This document shows, in pieces, positions 17,009-25,471 of a stretch of DNA of 64,000 nucleotides. The stretch's first letter is position 1, and each line of letters opens with the position of its first letter. The notes beneath the pieces were generated by a model that had not been told where the DNA came from, made no database searches, and worked only from the letters and a program-made list of their open reading frames with translations. This DNA comes from Streptomyces sp. NBC_00425. GTDB lineage: Bacteria > Actinomycetota > Actinomycetes > Streptomycetales > Streptomycetaceae. The stretch covers positions 2,232,001 through 2,296,000 of the forward strand of contig NZ_CP107928.1 of the NCBI RefSeq assembly GCF_036030735.1, given 5' to 3'. The position numbers were made by a program, and so were the translations under genes.

Positions 17009-17701
17009 TCAGCCGGCGCTCCGGGAAGACCCGGACGTGGCGCGGTACGAACTCCGGGCGTGCTCGGTGTGCTGGCGCATCAGCCGGGTGGCCCGCTGTT
17101 CGTCGTGGGCGGCGATGGCCGCGATCAGGTCGCGGTGCTCGACCCACGACCGGTGGCCGCGCTGCCGGGCGATCGGCGTGTAGTACCAGCGCACCCGGCG
17201 GGCGACCTGGGCCGCCAGCTCGGCGAGGACCGCGTTGCCCGCGAGCTCGATGACCTTGGCGTGGAAGCGGGCGTTCAGGGCGACCGCGGCGTCCATGTCG
17301 TCCTCGGTGACGGCCAGCACGCCCCGCGCCACGATCTCGTTCAACGCCGCGATGCCGGACTCGTCCGCGTGCGCGGCCGCGAGGCGTGCGGCTTCGGCCT
17401 CCAACAGGGTCCGCACGGTGAGGAGTTGGTCCGCCTCTTCCTCGGTCGGCTCATGCACGAACGCGCCCTGCGCGGGCCGGAGATCGACCCAGCCCTCGGT
17501 GCTGAGCCGCTGCAGCGCCTCGCGCACCGGCTGCCGTGAGACCCCGAGGCGACCTGCGAGCTCGCTCTCGACGAGGTGCCGGCCGGGCTGCAGCGCGCGG
17601 GTCGTGATGAGTTCGAGCAGCGCCTCGTGGACACGGTCGCGCAGCGGGCCGGGCCGTTCGAGTCCCGGCACCGCGCCCAGGGGCAGTCCTGTCGACGACA
17701 T
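17009..17701 (-). CDS. GntR-family regulator (FCD type)
   Basis: 230 residues, ATG after AGGAGGGA. Winged helix with LGVSRQPVREALQRLSTEGW, then an FCD domain with LNARFHAKVIELAGN, HRSWVEHRDLIAAIAAHDE and a closing LMRQHTEHA; these histidines usually coordinate a metal that holds the ligand. Same strand as the fabH, MFS carrier and small-subunit genes but downstream of them. OFA-type carrier genes in Streptomyces often have a FadR-like regulator beside them, so control of the carrier is plausible. I saw no convincing palindromic site. Confidence 0.85.
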   Translation of the reverse strand: MSSTGLPLGAVPGLERPGPLRDRVHEALLELITTRALQPGRHLVESELAGRLGVSRQPVREALQRLSTEGWVDLRPAQGAFVHEPTEEEADQLLTVRTLLEAEAARLAAAHADESGIAALNEIVARGVLAVTEDDMDAAVALNARFHAKVIELAGNAVLAELAAQVARRVRWYYTPIARQRGHRSWVEHRDLIAAIAAHDEQRATRLMRQHTEHARSSYRATSGSSRSAG

Positions 17702-18082
17702 CGGTCGGTCCCTCCTGGGCGAACACCGGTCGGCCGCGGCCGCAAGGCAAGTGCCGCATGCCGCACGCCGTCCCGGACGACCACGGACACCCGAGCGCAC
17801 GGAGGCGGACGGTCGGGGACAGTGGACGCGCGAACAGCGCGTGCGCACGGCCGGTGCGAACAGCCCGTGCGTTCGGACGGCGCGTTCGGCAGGGCAACTG
17901 TCTGCAGCCGAGTATCGATTGTCTTTCGTCAACAGTCCACGGCGTACGGCTGCCGGACACGGACACCGGCGAACGCTTCACACGCTTCACACGCGCCGCG
18001 TCCCGCCGGACGCGCACTGCGTCGTACGTCCCGCACGCCCGTCGCCCCCGTTGCACGTCACCCGTCACGCGCGGTCACGGCC
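17702..18082. other. Intergenic region between gntR and fabH
   Basis: About 380 bases with no supported gene. It contains the gntR promoter side, GC-rich simple sequence and an AT-richer patch near 17905-17935 (TATCGATTGTCTTTCGTCAA) that could hold the promoter. Confidence 0.5.
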
Positions 18083-18124
18083 GTCGGTCAGGGGCAGTCG
18101 GTCAGGGGCAGTCGGTCAGGGGCA
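18083..18124 (+). repeat. Three exact 14-base tandem repeats at the fabH 3' end
   Basis: GTCGGTCAGGGGCA occurs three times in a row. The fabH stop codon lies in the last copy, and every unit carries the same TGA on the minus strand, so slippage would leave the protein end unchanged. Confidence 0.85.
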
Positions 18125-19063
18125 GCGCACGACCTGTCCGGCGTACGACAGGTTGCCGCCGAAGCCGAACAGCAGCACCGGGTCGCCCGTGGAGACGGCG
18201 CCCTGCTCGACGAGCTTGGAGAAGGCGAGCGGGATGCTGGCGGCGGAGGTGTTGCCCGACTCGGTGACGTCGCGCGCGACGACCGCGTTGACGGCTCCGA
18301 TCTTCGCCGCGAGGGGCTCGATGATGCGCAGGTTCGCCTGGTGCAGGACGACGGCGGCCAGGTCCTCGGGCTTGAATCCCGCCCGCTCGCAGGCCTGCCG
18401 GGCGAGCGGCGGCAGCCGGGTGGTGGCCCAGCGGTAGACGCTCTGCCCCTCCTGGGCGAACCGGGCCGGCTGACCCTCGATGCGCACCGCGTGCCCCATC
18501 TCGGGCACCGAGCCCCACAGCACGGGACCGATCCCGGGCTCGACGCCGTCGGGACAGCCCTCGACCACGGCGGCGCCGGCGCCGTCGCCGACCAGCACGC
18601 AGGTGGTGCGGTCGCTCCAGTCCGTCACCTCGGACATCTTGTCGGCGCCGATGACCAGGGCGCGGGTGGCGGCGCCGGCGCGGACGGTGTGGTCGGCGGT
18701 GGCCAGCGCATGCGTGAAGCCGGCGCAGACGACGTTGACGTCCATCGCGGCCGGTTGCGGGATGCCGAGGCGGGCGGCGACCCTCGCGGCCATGTTGGGC
18801 GAGCGGTCGACGGCCGTGGAGGTGGCGACGAGCACCAGGTCGATCTCGTCCGGCGCGAGGCCCGCCGTGGCGAGCGCCTTGGCCGCGGCGTGCGCCGCGA
18901 GCTCGTCCACCGGCTCGTCGGGGCCGGCGATGTGACGGGTGCGGATGCCCACCCGGCTCCTGATCCACTCGTCATTGGTGTCCACCAGTTCCGCCAGGTC
19001 CGCGTTGGTGAGCACCCTGGCGGGCTGGTAGTGGCCGACGGCGGTGATGCGCGAGCCGTTCAT
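18116..19063 (-). CDS. Beta-ketoacyl-ACP synthase III (FabH/KAS III family)
   Basis: 315 residues, ATG after GAGGGGA. The catalytic triad of KAS III is complete: Cys113 in VVCAGFTHAL, His241 in LHQANLRI and Asn271 in ESGNTSAAS; GDGAGAAVV and FGFGGNLSYAG are also in place. The enzyme condenses an acyl-CoA starter with malonyl-ACP. There are no other fatty-acid genes around, so this is a stand-alone paralogue rather than the housekeeping copy. It lies between a GntR regulator and the OFA transporter; a direct link with the transporter is not obvious. Confidence 0.85.
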   Translation of the reverse strand: MNGSRITAVGHYQPARVLTNADLAELVDTNDEWIRSRVGIRTRHIAGPDEPVDELAAHAAAKALATAGLAPDEIDLVLVATSTAVDRSPNMAARVAARLGIPQPAAMDVNVVCAGFTHALATADHTVRAGAATRALVIGADKMSEVTDWSDRTTCVLVGDGAGAAVVEGCPDGVEPGIGPVLWGSVPEMGHAVRIEGQPARFAQEGQSVYRWATTRLPPLARQACERAGFKPEDLAAVVLHQANLRIIEPLAAKIGAVNAVVARDVTESGNTSAASIPLAFSKLVEQGAVSTGDPVLLFGFGGNLSYAGQVVRCP

Positions 19064-19244
19064 TCGGGGGGTCCCCTCGTTGCCGTGGGTTGCGGGATCC
19101 ACCAGTCTGATCAGTGACTCACGGGTACGAGGGCGCGTGAAGCGACAGGAAACCGGTTCCCCGGTTGTCGGCTTCCCCATAGCTCTCGGACGCCCGATCA
19201 CCTGTCGAACGCCCGACCGCCGAACACGCGCCCCGGGTTCACCG

Positions 19245-19382
19245 CTACCCGGTGAAGAGCTGCGTGGCCTTCTGCACGAGCTCGTACAGCCCGTAGACGA
19301 GCGGCGCCCCCACCCACAGCCAGGCGAAGGCGGTCAACGGCCGCCGGTCAGGCTGCGGACTCGGGCTGCTGTCGTTCGGCAT
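19245..19382 (-). CDS. Small membrane subunit of the OFA/oxalate-formate-type MFS carrier
   Basis: 45 residues, beginning MPNDSSPSPQPDRRPL and containing one hydrophobic helix (TAFAWLWVGAPLVYGLYELV), then QKATQLFTG. Its ATG lies 35 bases inside the end of the carrier gene, so translation is coupled. Very small single-helix proteins immediately behind OFA-family carriers recur in actinobacteria and are annotated as an MFS small subunit. It probably stabilises or regulates the carrier. Confidence 0.8.
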   Translation of the reverse strand: MPNDSSPSPQPDRRPLTAFAWLWVGAPLVYGLYELVQKATQLFTG

Positions 19383-20682
19383 CGGCTGCCTTCCTCTGAG
19401 CGGGTACATGGTGGCGGACGTGGACGGGACGGACGAGCTCGTTGGCGACGAAGCCGACGGCCAGCAGCCCGATCATGATGAACAGGGACAGGGTGTACAG
19501 CGAGGAACCGTGCTTGCCGGCCTCCTCCTGGCGGTCGGCGATCCAGTTCACGATCAGCGGGCCCAGCACGCCGGCCGTCGACCAGGCGGTGAGCAGCCGG
19601 CCGTGGATCGCGCCCACCTGATAGGCCCCGAACAGGTCCTTGAGGTAGGCGGGAACGGTCGCGAAGCCCCCTCCGTAGAAGGAGAGGATCACCAGCGCGC
19701 ACAGGACGAACAGGGGTTTCGACGAGTCGCCGATCAGGGCGATGAGGGCGTACATCAGGGCGCCGACGCCCAGGTACAGACGGTAGACGTTCTTGCGCCC
19801 GACCAGGTCGGAGGTCGACGACCAGCCGATCCGGCCGGCCATGTTGGCCGCGGACAGCAGGGCGACGAAGCCGGCGGCCGCGGAGGCCGAGACCGGGGTG
19901 GAGGTGTCGGCGAAGAAGTCCTTGATCATGGGCGCGGCCTTCTCGAGGATGCCGATGCCTGCGGTCACGTTCATGCAGAGCACGACCCACAGGCACCAGA
20001 ACTGCGGGGTGCGCACCGCGCTGCGCGCCGACACCTGCACGCCCTCGACGTCGCTCGGCGTACCGGCGACCGGCCGCTCACCGCGTGGCACCCGCACCAG
20101 CAGGACGCCCAGCGTCATGAAGACCGCGTACGACAGACCGTGCACGAGGAAGGCGAGGGCGATGCCCGAGCTGTCGGAGCCGAACGACTCGAGCATCTGC
20201 GCCGACCAGGGGGAGGCGATGAGCGCGCCGCCCCCGAAGCCCATGATGGCGATTCCGGTGGCCATGCCGGGGCGGTCCGGGAACCACTTGATCAGTGTGG
20301 AGACGGGCGAGATGTAACCGATTCCGAGGCCGATTCCGCCGACGAAGCCATAGCCGAGGACGATCAGCCAGTACTGCTCGACGGCCGCGCCGAGCGCGGA
20401 GATCAGAAAGCCGGACGAGAAGCAGACCAGGGCCACGGTCATCGCCCAGCGCGGCCCGTTGTGCTCCACCAGGGTGCCGCCGAAGGCCGCGGACAGGCCG
20501 AGCATCACGATGGCGAGCTGGAACGGGAGCGCGCTCTGCGTGCCGCTGAGGCCGAGCGCCGACTCCAGCGGCGGTTTGAACACGGACCATGCGTAGGCCT
20601 GGCCGATGGAGAGGTGGACCGAGAGGGCGGCCGGGGGGACGAGCCAGCGGCTCCAGCCGGGCGGCGCGATGGGGGGACTCAT
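19348..20682 (-). CDS. OFA-family MFS transporter (oxalate/formate antiporter type)
   Basis: 444 residues with about twelve membrane segments. The N-terminus SIGQAYAWSVFKPPLESALG and the loop after helix 2 (EHNGPRWAM) are typical of the oxalate:formate antiporter family, as is KWFPDRPGMATGIAIMGFGGGA in helix 4-5. A Ser/Val-rich loop separates the two halves and the C-terminal tail is basic and soluble. Substrates of the family include oxalate, formate and other small carboxylates. It is divergent from fdhD and the formate dehydrogenase remnant, which hints at formate handling. A weak AGG precedes the ATG. Confidence 0.85.
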   Translation of the reverse strand: MSPPIAPPGWSRWLVPPAALSVHLSIGQAYAWSVFKPPLESALGLSGTQSALPFQLAIVMLGLSAAFGGTLVEHNGPRWAMTVALVCFSSGFLISALGAAVEQYWLIVLGYGFVGGIGLGIGYISPVSTLIKWFPDRPGMATGIAIMGFGGGALIASPWSAQMLESFGSDSSGIALAFLVHGLSYAVFMTLGVLLVRVPRGERPVAGTPSDVEGVQVSARSAVRTPQFWCLWVVLCMNVTAGIGILEKAAPMIKDFFADTSTPVSASAAAGFVALLSAANMAGRIGWSSTSDLVGRKNVYRLYLGVGALMYALIALIGDSSKPLFVLCALVILSFYGGGFATVPAYLKDLFGAYQVGAIHGRLLTAWSTAGVLGPLIVNWIADRQEEAGKHGSSLYTLSLFIMIGLLAVGFVANELVRPVHVRHHVPAQRKAADAERQQPESAA

Positions 20683-20866
20683 GAAACCTGAACGGTAGAA
20701 ACCCGTTTCCGACGCTGAGAAGGGGAGCGCCGACCGATTGCGGTGAGCGGTATGCGGGATGCGCCGAACGGTCGGACGGGCCGTTTCCCCGACCGGGCGA
20801 CCTGATCCGCACCCGACGTGCTGCGGCCCGCGGCCCGCGACGCGTCGAGGGCGTCCGGTCCCGACC

Positions 20867-21022
20867 GTGGGCGTCAGCTGCGGGGTGGGCTGCCGGCTCA
20901 CGCTCCACGTGCAGGACAATGAGATCGTGAAGGTCACGTCACCGCACGACGACCCGGTGACCCACGGCAACCTCTGCAGCAAGGGCCGCTTCGGCTACCA
21001 GCACGTACAGAACCGGGGCTGA
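20867..21022 (+). pseudogene. Remnant of a formate dehydrogenase alpha subunit (iron-sulfur segment)
   Basis: About 51 residues resemble the [4Fe-4S] region at the start of molybdopterin-type formate dehydrogenases: VSCGVGCRLTLHVQDNEIVK followed by THGNLCSKGRFGYQHV. The usual first cysteine (CxxCxxxC) is missing and the rest of the enzyme (about 600 residues or more) is absent; the frame ends eight bases before fdhD. Open sequence upstream in this frame has no recognisable domain. It may be a decayed gene or the tail of a reduced iron-sulfur protein. Confidence 0.6.
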
Positions 21023-21029
21023 TCACGAC

Positions 21030-21878
21030 ATGGGACGAGTCACCGAACGACGCAAAGTGGTCCGCATCAGGGACGGCGTGGTCTCCGCCCGCGCGGACAC
21101 CCTGGTCGCCGAGGAGCCACTGGAGATCCGCCTCAACGGCAAGCCCCTGGCGATCACGATGCGCACCCCCGGTGACGACTTCGCGCTGGCCGCCGGGTTC
21201 CTGGTCAGCGAGGGCGTGCTGGCCGAGCAGGACGACCTCCAGAACATCGTCTACTGCGCGGGAGCGACAGCCGACGGGAGCAACACCTACAACGTCGTGG
21301 ACGTGCGCACCGCGCCCGGGGTGGCGATCCCCGACATCACCCTCGAGCGCAACGTCTACACCACCTCCTCCTGCGGCCTGTGCGGCAAGGCGAGCCTGGA
21401 CGCCGTCCGCACGACGACCCGCTGGCCCGTCGCCGACACCCCCCCGCTCCGGATCGAGCCCGAGCTGCTCGCCGTCCTCCCCGACCGACTGCGCGCGGCC
21501 CAGCGGGTGTTCGACCGGACCGGCGGACTCCATGGAGCGGCCCTGTTCTCGGAGGACGGCGAACTGCTCGACGTCCGGGAGGACGTGGGCCGGCACAACG
21601 CGGTGGACAAGCTGGTCGGACGCGCCCTGCAGAACGGGCAGCTGCCCCTGTCGCGGGCGATCCTGCTGGTCTCGGGCAGGGCCTCGTTCGAGCTGGCGCA
21701 GAAAGCCGTGATGGCGGGCCTCCCGGTGCTCGCCGCGGTCTCCGCGCCCTCCTCGCTCGCGGTCGACCTGGCCGCGGAGACCGGACTGACCCTGGTGGGC
21801 TTCCTGCGAGGCAGCTCCATGAACGTGTACACGGGTGAGGACCGCATAGCCCTGAAGGCCTCGGCCGCCCAGGACTGA
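21030..21878 (+). CDS. fdhD: FdhD, sulfurtransferase for formate dehydrogenase cofactor
   Basis: 282 residues. Cys115 and Cys118 in TTSSCGLCGKAS are the FdhD signature cysteines that carry persulfide sulfur from a cysteine desulfurase to the molybdenum cofactor of formate dehydrogenase. The motifs EEPLEIRLNG, DVREDVGRHNAVDK and the end GFLRGSSMNVYTG are all conserved. It begins eight bases after the stop of the remnant upstream. A complete formate dehydrogenase is not in this window, so its client must be elsewhere or lost. Confidence 0.95.
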   Translation: MGRVTERRKVVRIRDGVVSARADTLVAEEPLEIRLNGKPLAITMRTPGDDFALAAGFLVSEGVLAEQDDLQNIVYCAGATADGSNTYNVVDVRTAPGVAIPDITLERNVYTTSSCGLCGKASLDAVRTTTRWPVADTPPLRIEPELLAVLPDRLRAAQRVFDRTGGLHGAALFSEDGELLDVREDVGRHNAVDKLVGRALQNGQLPLSRAILLVSGRASFELAQKAVMAGLPVLAAVSAPSSLAVDLAAETGLTLVGFLRGSSMNVYTGEDRIALKASAAQD

Positions 21879-22095
21879 CCGGTACCCCGGGGCGCGGCGG
21901 CGGGACCCGGCGCCGACCGGCGGGGAGCTCCCCCCGCGCCGCAGGGTCCCCACTCCGACGCGCCCCGCCCGCCCACTCGCGCGCCCGCCCAGCCCCCGGA
22001 ACCGCACCTCTTCCCGACCGAGCCCCTACCGGACCTCACGCTGCCGGGCCGCCCGTTGCGCCGCGCTCGGGTTCCGCCACACTCCGGTTGCGCTG
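21879..22095. other. Non-coding GC-rich stretch after fdhD
   Basis: Low-complexity C-rich sequence with no supported gene, merging into the repeat array that follows. From the fdhD stop to 22362 the whole stretch has no convincing coding frame. Confidence 0.6.
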
Positions 22096-22263
22096 CGCTC
22101 CGGTTCCGCCGTCGGGCCGCCGGTTCCGCCCGGTGCCGCGGCGCTCCGGTTCCGTTGTCGGGCCTCCGGTTCGGCCCGGTGCCGCGGCGCTCAGGTTCCG
22201 CCGTCGGGCCTCCGGTTCCGCCCGGTGCCGCGGCGCTCCGGTTCCACCGTCGGGCCGGTGCCG
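22096..22263 (+). repeat. 46-base tandem repeat, about 3.6 copies
   Basis: Units start at 22096, 22142, 22188 and 22234 and share CGCTCCGGTTCCGCCGTCGG and CCCGGTGCCGCGG with few substitutions. Each unit also contains two CCGGTTCCG-type sub-repeats. It sits between the 3' ends of fdhD and the isochorismatase-like gene. Confidence 0.85.
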
Positions 22264-22362
22264 CCCGGCGGCCGGCCGGGCCTCGACGGGCGCGGCTGGA
22301 GACGTGCGGGCGCCTTCGGGTCGCCCTCGGCCCGCCGCTCCTCCTGGGCCGGCCCCGTCGGC

Positions 22363-22890
22363 TCAGCCGCGCGTGAAACGCACGTCGGCCGCGCGGACCA
22401 CGGTGCCGAGCCGGGGAAAATCGAGCTTCACGGACGCCTCGTGTTCGGGCCCGGTGAGAGCGGCCATCGCGTCCTCGACGAAGACCAGGTCGTAACCGAG
22501 GTCGCCGGCGGCGCGGGCGGTGGACTCGACGCCGAGATTCGTCGCGATGCCCGCGAACACGATGGTGGTGACGCCGCGTTCGCGGAGACGGTCGTCCAGG
22601 CCCGTCCCCTGGAAGGCGCCGATCGTCCGTTTGACGATCTCCACATCGCCGTCCCGCGACAGCCCCTGGACCAGTCCGCTGCCCGACGGCTGCTCGGCGA
22701 CCCCCGGACGCTCGACGCGGACGAGCACGACGAGGGCTCCCGCCGAACGGAAGGAGCCCGCCAACTCCTGTGCCGTCACCAGCACTTCGGCGCCTTTGCG
22801 GGGCGCCAGGGGGAGAGCGACGATGCGGTCCATCAGATCGACGAGGACCAGTGCGGTGCGCGCGGGATCGAGCGCGAGGGGGACGGTCAT
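22363..22890 (-). CDS. Isochorismatase-like hydrolase without the catalytic cysteine
   Basis: 175 residues of the isochorismatase-like fold: Asp18 in ALVLVDLMD, Lys87 in EIVKRTIGAF and the cis-peptide loop GIATN. The nucleophile position, usually Cys in TNxCVxST, is Gly120 (TNLGVESTARAA). Amide-hydrolysing members (nicotinamidase, carbamoylases) need the Cys, while true isochorismatases such as PhzD and EntB lack it and use Asp. The protein is therefore not an ordinary cysteine hydrolase. It is transcribed away from the MarR gene's partner and 19 bases after marR on the same strand, likely as one operon. Confidence 0.75.
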   Translation of the reverse strand: MTVPLALDPARTALVLVDLMDRIVALPLAPRKGAEVLVTAQELAGSFRSAGALVVLVRVERPGVAEQPSGSGLVQGLSRDGDVEIVKRTIGAFQGTGLDDRLRERGVTTIVFAGIATNLGVESTARAAGDLGYDLVFVEDAMAALTGPEHEASVKLDFPRLGTVVRAADVRFTRG

Positions 22891-22909
22891 GACGGAACGT
22901 TATCCCCCG

Positions 22910-23347
22910 TCAGCCGTCCGTGCCGGAGATCCGGATCAACAAGCGCGTGAACTGCTCCCGTTCGCGGGCGCCGAGGGGCGCGAGCAGCATCTCGTTCGCC
23001 TCCAGGGCGGCCTTCTCGCAGCGCAGGAGGACCCGTCGCCCCTCCTCGGTGAGCGACACGGCGTTCTTCCTGCGGTCCTCGGGGTCCGGTGCGCGCACGG
23101 CGAGACCGGCCGACTGCAGGTCGTCGAGGACGCCGACGACGTCCTTCGGATCGAGTCCGACGCTGCGGCCGAGTTCGGCCTGGGCCACAGGGGCGAGATC
23201 ACGCACCGCGGAGAGCACGACGTGGTGCCACATTTTGAGCCCCTCTGCGGCCAGAGCTTCGGCGACCAGGGCGCGGCCGCGCGCGGCGGCCCGGCCGAGA
23301 AGCCAGCTGGGCAGGGCGCGGATGGCGGGGAGAGGCGCTTCGGGCAT
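22910..23347 (-). CDS. MarR-family regulator
   Basis: 145 residues. A winged helix with LAPVAQAELGRSVGLDPKDV, the recognition helix region VVGVLDDLQSAGLAVR, and the wing with the conserved DPEDRRKNAVSLTEEGRRVL. Flanking helices form the MarR dimer interface. It is divergent from a quinone-oxidoreductase-type gene with two operator-like palindromes between them. MarR repressors of this arrangement usually respond to electrophiles or phenolics; no redox cysteine is present. Confidence 0.9.
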   Translation of the reverse strand: MPEAPLPAIRALPSWLLGRAAARGRALVAEALAAEGLKMWHHVVLSAVRDLAPVAQAELGRSVGLDPKDVVGVLDDLQSAGLAVRAPDPEDRRKNAVSLTEEGRRVLLRCEKAALEANEMLLAPLGAREREQFTRLLIRISGTDG

Positions 23348-23368
23348 GGTCGCACTCTAGCCAGAAGT

Positions 23369-23415
23369 CGTTGGGCTTCCCCACCACAACGGGGATACCG
23401 TTGGGACTCCCAACG
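23369..23415 (+). promoter_or_regulatory. Twin MarR operator: perfect palindrome plus degenerate copy
   Basis: CGTTGGGACTCCCAACG at 23399-23415 is a perfect inverted repeat with a 3-base centre. A second site CGTTGGGCTTCCCCACC at 23369-23385 keeps the left half and most of the right. Centres are 30 bases apart, about three helical turns, so two dimers could bind the same face. The sites lie between the divergent marR and oxidoreductase genes. Confidence 0.75.
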
Positions 23416-23430
23416 TTTTCTGGAGGTCCG

Positions 23431-24348
23431 ATGCGTCGTGTCCGGTACGACTCCCCCGGCGGCCCCCTGTTCCTCGAGGAGGTCCCGGTTCCCTCACCGG
23501 GCCCCGGCGAACTGCTTTTGCGCTGCGAGGCGATCGGCGTCACCCTGCCCGTCGTCCGCAAGGTCACCGAGGCCGCCGAGCCGATCCCGCTCGGCGGTGA
23601 GGTCGCCGGCGACGTCACCGCCGTCGGGGAGGGGGTCACCGGGTTCCGGATCGGCGAACGCGTGACGGGGCTGTGCTTCGGTCACGGCTACGCCGACTTC
23701 GCCGTCCTGCACGAGACGATGGCCTCACCGGTGCCGGAGGGCGCGGAGGCCGTCGCGGCGGTCGCCCTGGTCCGCAGCGGGCAGGTCGCCCTGGGCGCGC
23801 TGGCGGCCGCGCGCCCAGGACCGGGCGAGGCGGCGCTCGTCACCGCCGCAGCGAGCGGGGTCGGCCACCTCGCCGTACAGCTCGCCCGGGCGCACGGCGC
23901 GTCGCGAGTCGTGGCCGCCGTGTCCGATCCGGCGAAGTCCGCCTTCGTGAGCGCCCTCGGCGCCGACGAGGTCGTCGTCTACGGGCAGAGCGACTGGGGC
24001 CCACCCGTCGACTACGTCCTCGACGCGGTCGGCGGCGAGCTGCTCACCCCCGCACTCGCGTCCCTCGCGCCCGGCGGGCGGCTGGTGGCGTACAGCTCGG
24101 GCGGCGGGACGATCCAGGCGTACGACCTGCTCGCGGGCGCCAGGTCCGTGATCGGCTTCCAGATGGCCCGCGTCGCGCGTGACGAGCCGCAGACGTGCGA
24201 GCGCCGGCGACGGGAGCTGTGGCGGATGGTCGCGCAGGGTGAGCTGAGGCCTGCCGTGCACGGTGTGTTCGCTCTCGAGGACGCCGCCGAGGCACACGCG
24301 GCGATCGCGTCACGTCGCAACCTCGGCAAGGTGGTTCTGGTGCCGTAA
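23431..24348 (+). CDS. Quinone-oxidoreductase-type MDR protein (zinc-independent)
   Basis: 305 residues, ATG with TGGAGG seven bases before. GroES-like N-terminus, then a Rossmann domain with TAAASGVGHLAVQLARAHGA, the NADPH motif of the quinone oxidoreductase branch of the MDR family. No zinc ligands are seen. It ends with the usual FALEDAAEAHAAIASRRNLGKVV. It probably reduces quinones or enones with NADPH, controlled by the divergent MarR through the twin operator. Confidence 0.85.
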   Translation: MRRVRYDSPGGPLFLEEVPVPSPGPGELLLRCEAIGVTLPVVRKVTEAAEPIPLGGEVAGDVTAVGEGVTGFRIGERVTGLCFGHGYADFAVLHETMASPVPEGAEAVAAVALVRSGQVALGALAAARPGPGEAALVTAAASGVGHLAVQLARAHGASRVVAAVSDPAKSAFVSALGADEVVVYGQSDWGPPVDYVLDAVGGELLTPALASLAPGGRLVAYSSGGGTIQAYDLLAGARSVIGFQMARVARDEPQTCERRRRELWRMVAQGELRPAVHGVFALEDAAEAHAAIASRRNLGKVVLVP

Positions 24349-24377
24349 CGGGTTTCTCTCCCGGCTCGGCGACCGGC

Positions 24378-25394
24378 TCACGCCGTTGCCGCAGTCCGCT
24401 CGTCGGCGCGTTGGCGCGGCGGCTCCAGCAGATCACGAGCCCGGCGCTTGGCGATGACCGCGCAGACCATGAGCTGCATCTGGTGGAAGAGCATCAGGGG
24501 CAGCACCGCCAGGGAGGCGTGCGCGCCGAACAGAACGCTCGCCATGGGCAGTCCGGAGGCGAGGGACTTCTTGGAGCCGGCGAACTGCAGGGCGATCCGG
24601 TCCGCACGGCCGAACCGCAGCGCCCTGCCGCCGTACCAGGTCAGGGTGAGCATCACCGCGAGCAGCGCGGCCTCGACCACGAGCAGTCCACCCAGCCGCG
24701 CCGCGCTCACCTGGTGCCATATGCCCTGGACCATGCCCTCGCTGAAGGCCGTGTAGACGACGAGGAGAATCGAACCGCGGTCGACGAGTGAGAGCACCTT
24801 CTTGTGCCGGGTGACGAAGCCGCCGATCCAGCGCCGCAGCACCTGTCCCGCGAGGAACGGCACGAGCAGTTGCAGCACGATCTCGACGAGCGAGTCCGCG
24901 GAGAAGCCGCCGCCGCTGCTGCCGAGCAGGGCCGCCGCGAGCAGCGGGGTGACGACGATGCCGACCAGGGAGGAGAAGGAGCCCGCGCAGATCGCCGCGG
25001 GGACGTTGCCGCGGGCGATCGAGGTGAAGGCGATCGACGACTGGACGGTCGACGGCACGAGGGTGAGGAACAGCAGTCCCTGGTAGAGCGGGTGGGTGAG
25101 GAAGACCGGGACGAGCCCGCGGGCGGCCAGGCCGAGCAGCGGAAAGACCACGAAGGTGCAGGCCAGCACCGTCACGTGCAGTCGCCAGTGCTTCAGCCCG
25201 TCCAGCGCCTCGCGGGTGGACAGGCGGGCGCCGTACAGGAAGAAGAGGAAGGCGATGGCCGCGGTCGAGGCCCCGGAGGCCACGTCGGCGGCGGTGCCGT
25301 GCGCCGGAAACAGGGCGGCGATCCCGACGGTCGCGAGCAACAGCAGGATGTAGGGGTCGACCGGCATCCGGCTCGGCCACTGCAGGCGTTTCAC
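24378..25394 (-). CDS. Bile acid:sodium symporter (BASS) family transporter
   Basis: 338 residues, GTG after GTGGAG, with nine to ten membrane helices. SBF-like features are the proline-broken helix LVPSTVQSSIAFTSIARGN, which forms half of the crossover sodium site, and QFAGSKKSLASGLPMASVLF, its partner. Bacterial members of this branch (YfeH-like) carry organic anions with sodium. It is divergent from a LysR regulator, the usual sign of ligand-induced transport. Convergent and 29 bases from the oxidoreductase stop. Confidence 0.85.
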   Translation of the reverse strand: MKRLQWPSRMPVDPYILLLLATVGIAALFPAHGTAADVASGASTAAIAFLFFLYGARLSTREALDGLKHWRLHVTVLACTFVVFPLLGLAARGLVPVFLTHPLYQGLLFLTLVPSTVQSSIAFTSIARGNVPAAICAGSFSSLVGIVVTPLLAAALLGSSGGGFSADSLVEIVLQLLVPFLAGQVLRRWIGGFVTRHKKVLSLVDRGSILLVVYTAFSEGMVQGIWHQVSAARLGGLLVVEAALLAVMLTLTWYGGRALRFGRADRIALQFAGSKKSLASGLPMASVLFGAHASLAVLPLMLFHQMQLMVCAVIAKRRARDLLEPPRQRADERTAATA

Positions 25395-25471
25395 GGTGCT
25401 CCACGTGCTGTTCGAAGGTGTGCTTGTTCCTGAAAGGCTTGCGACCCGTTGCCCGCGCGACCGCCGGCACG

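Noticed and set aside
22096..22263. CRISPR array
   Set aside because: Units are contiguous without unique spacers and there are no cas genes.
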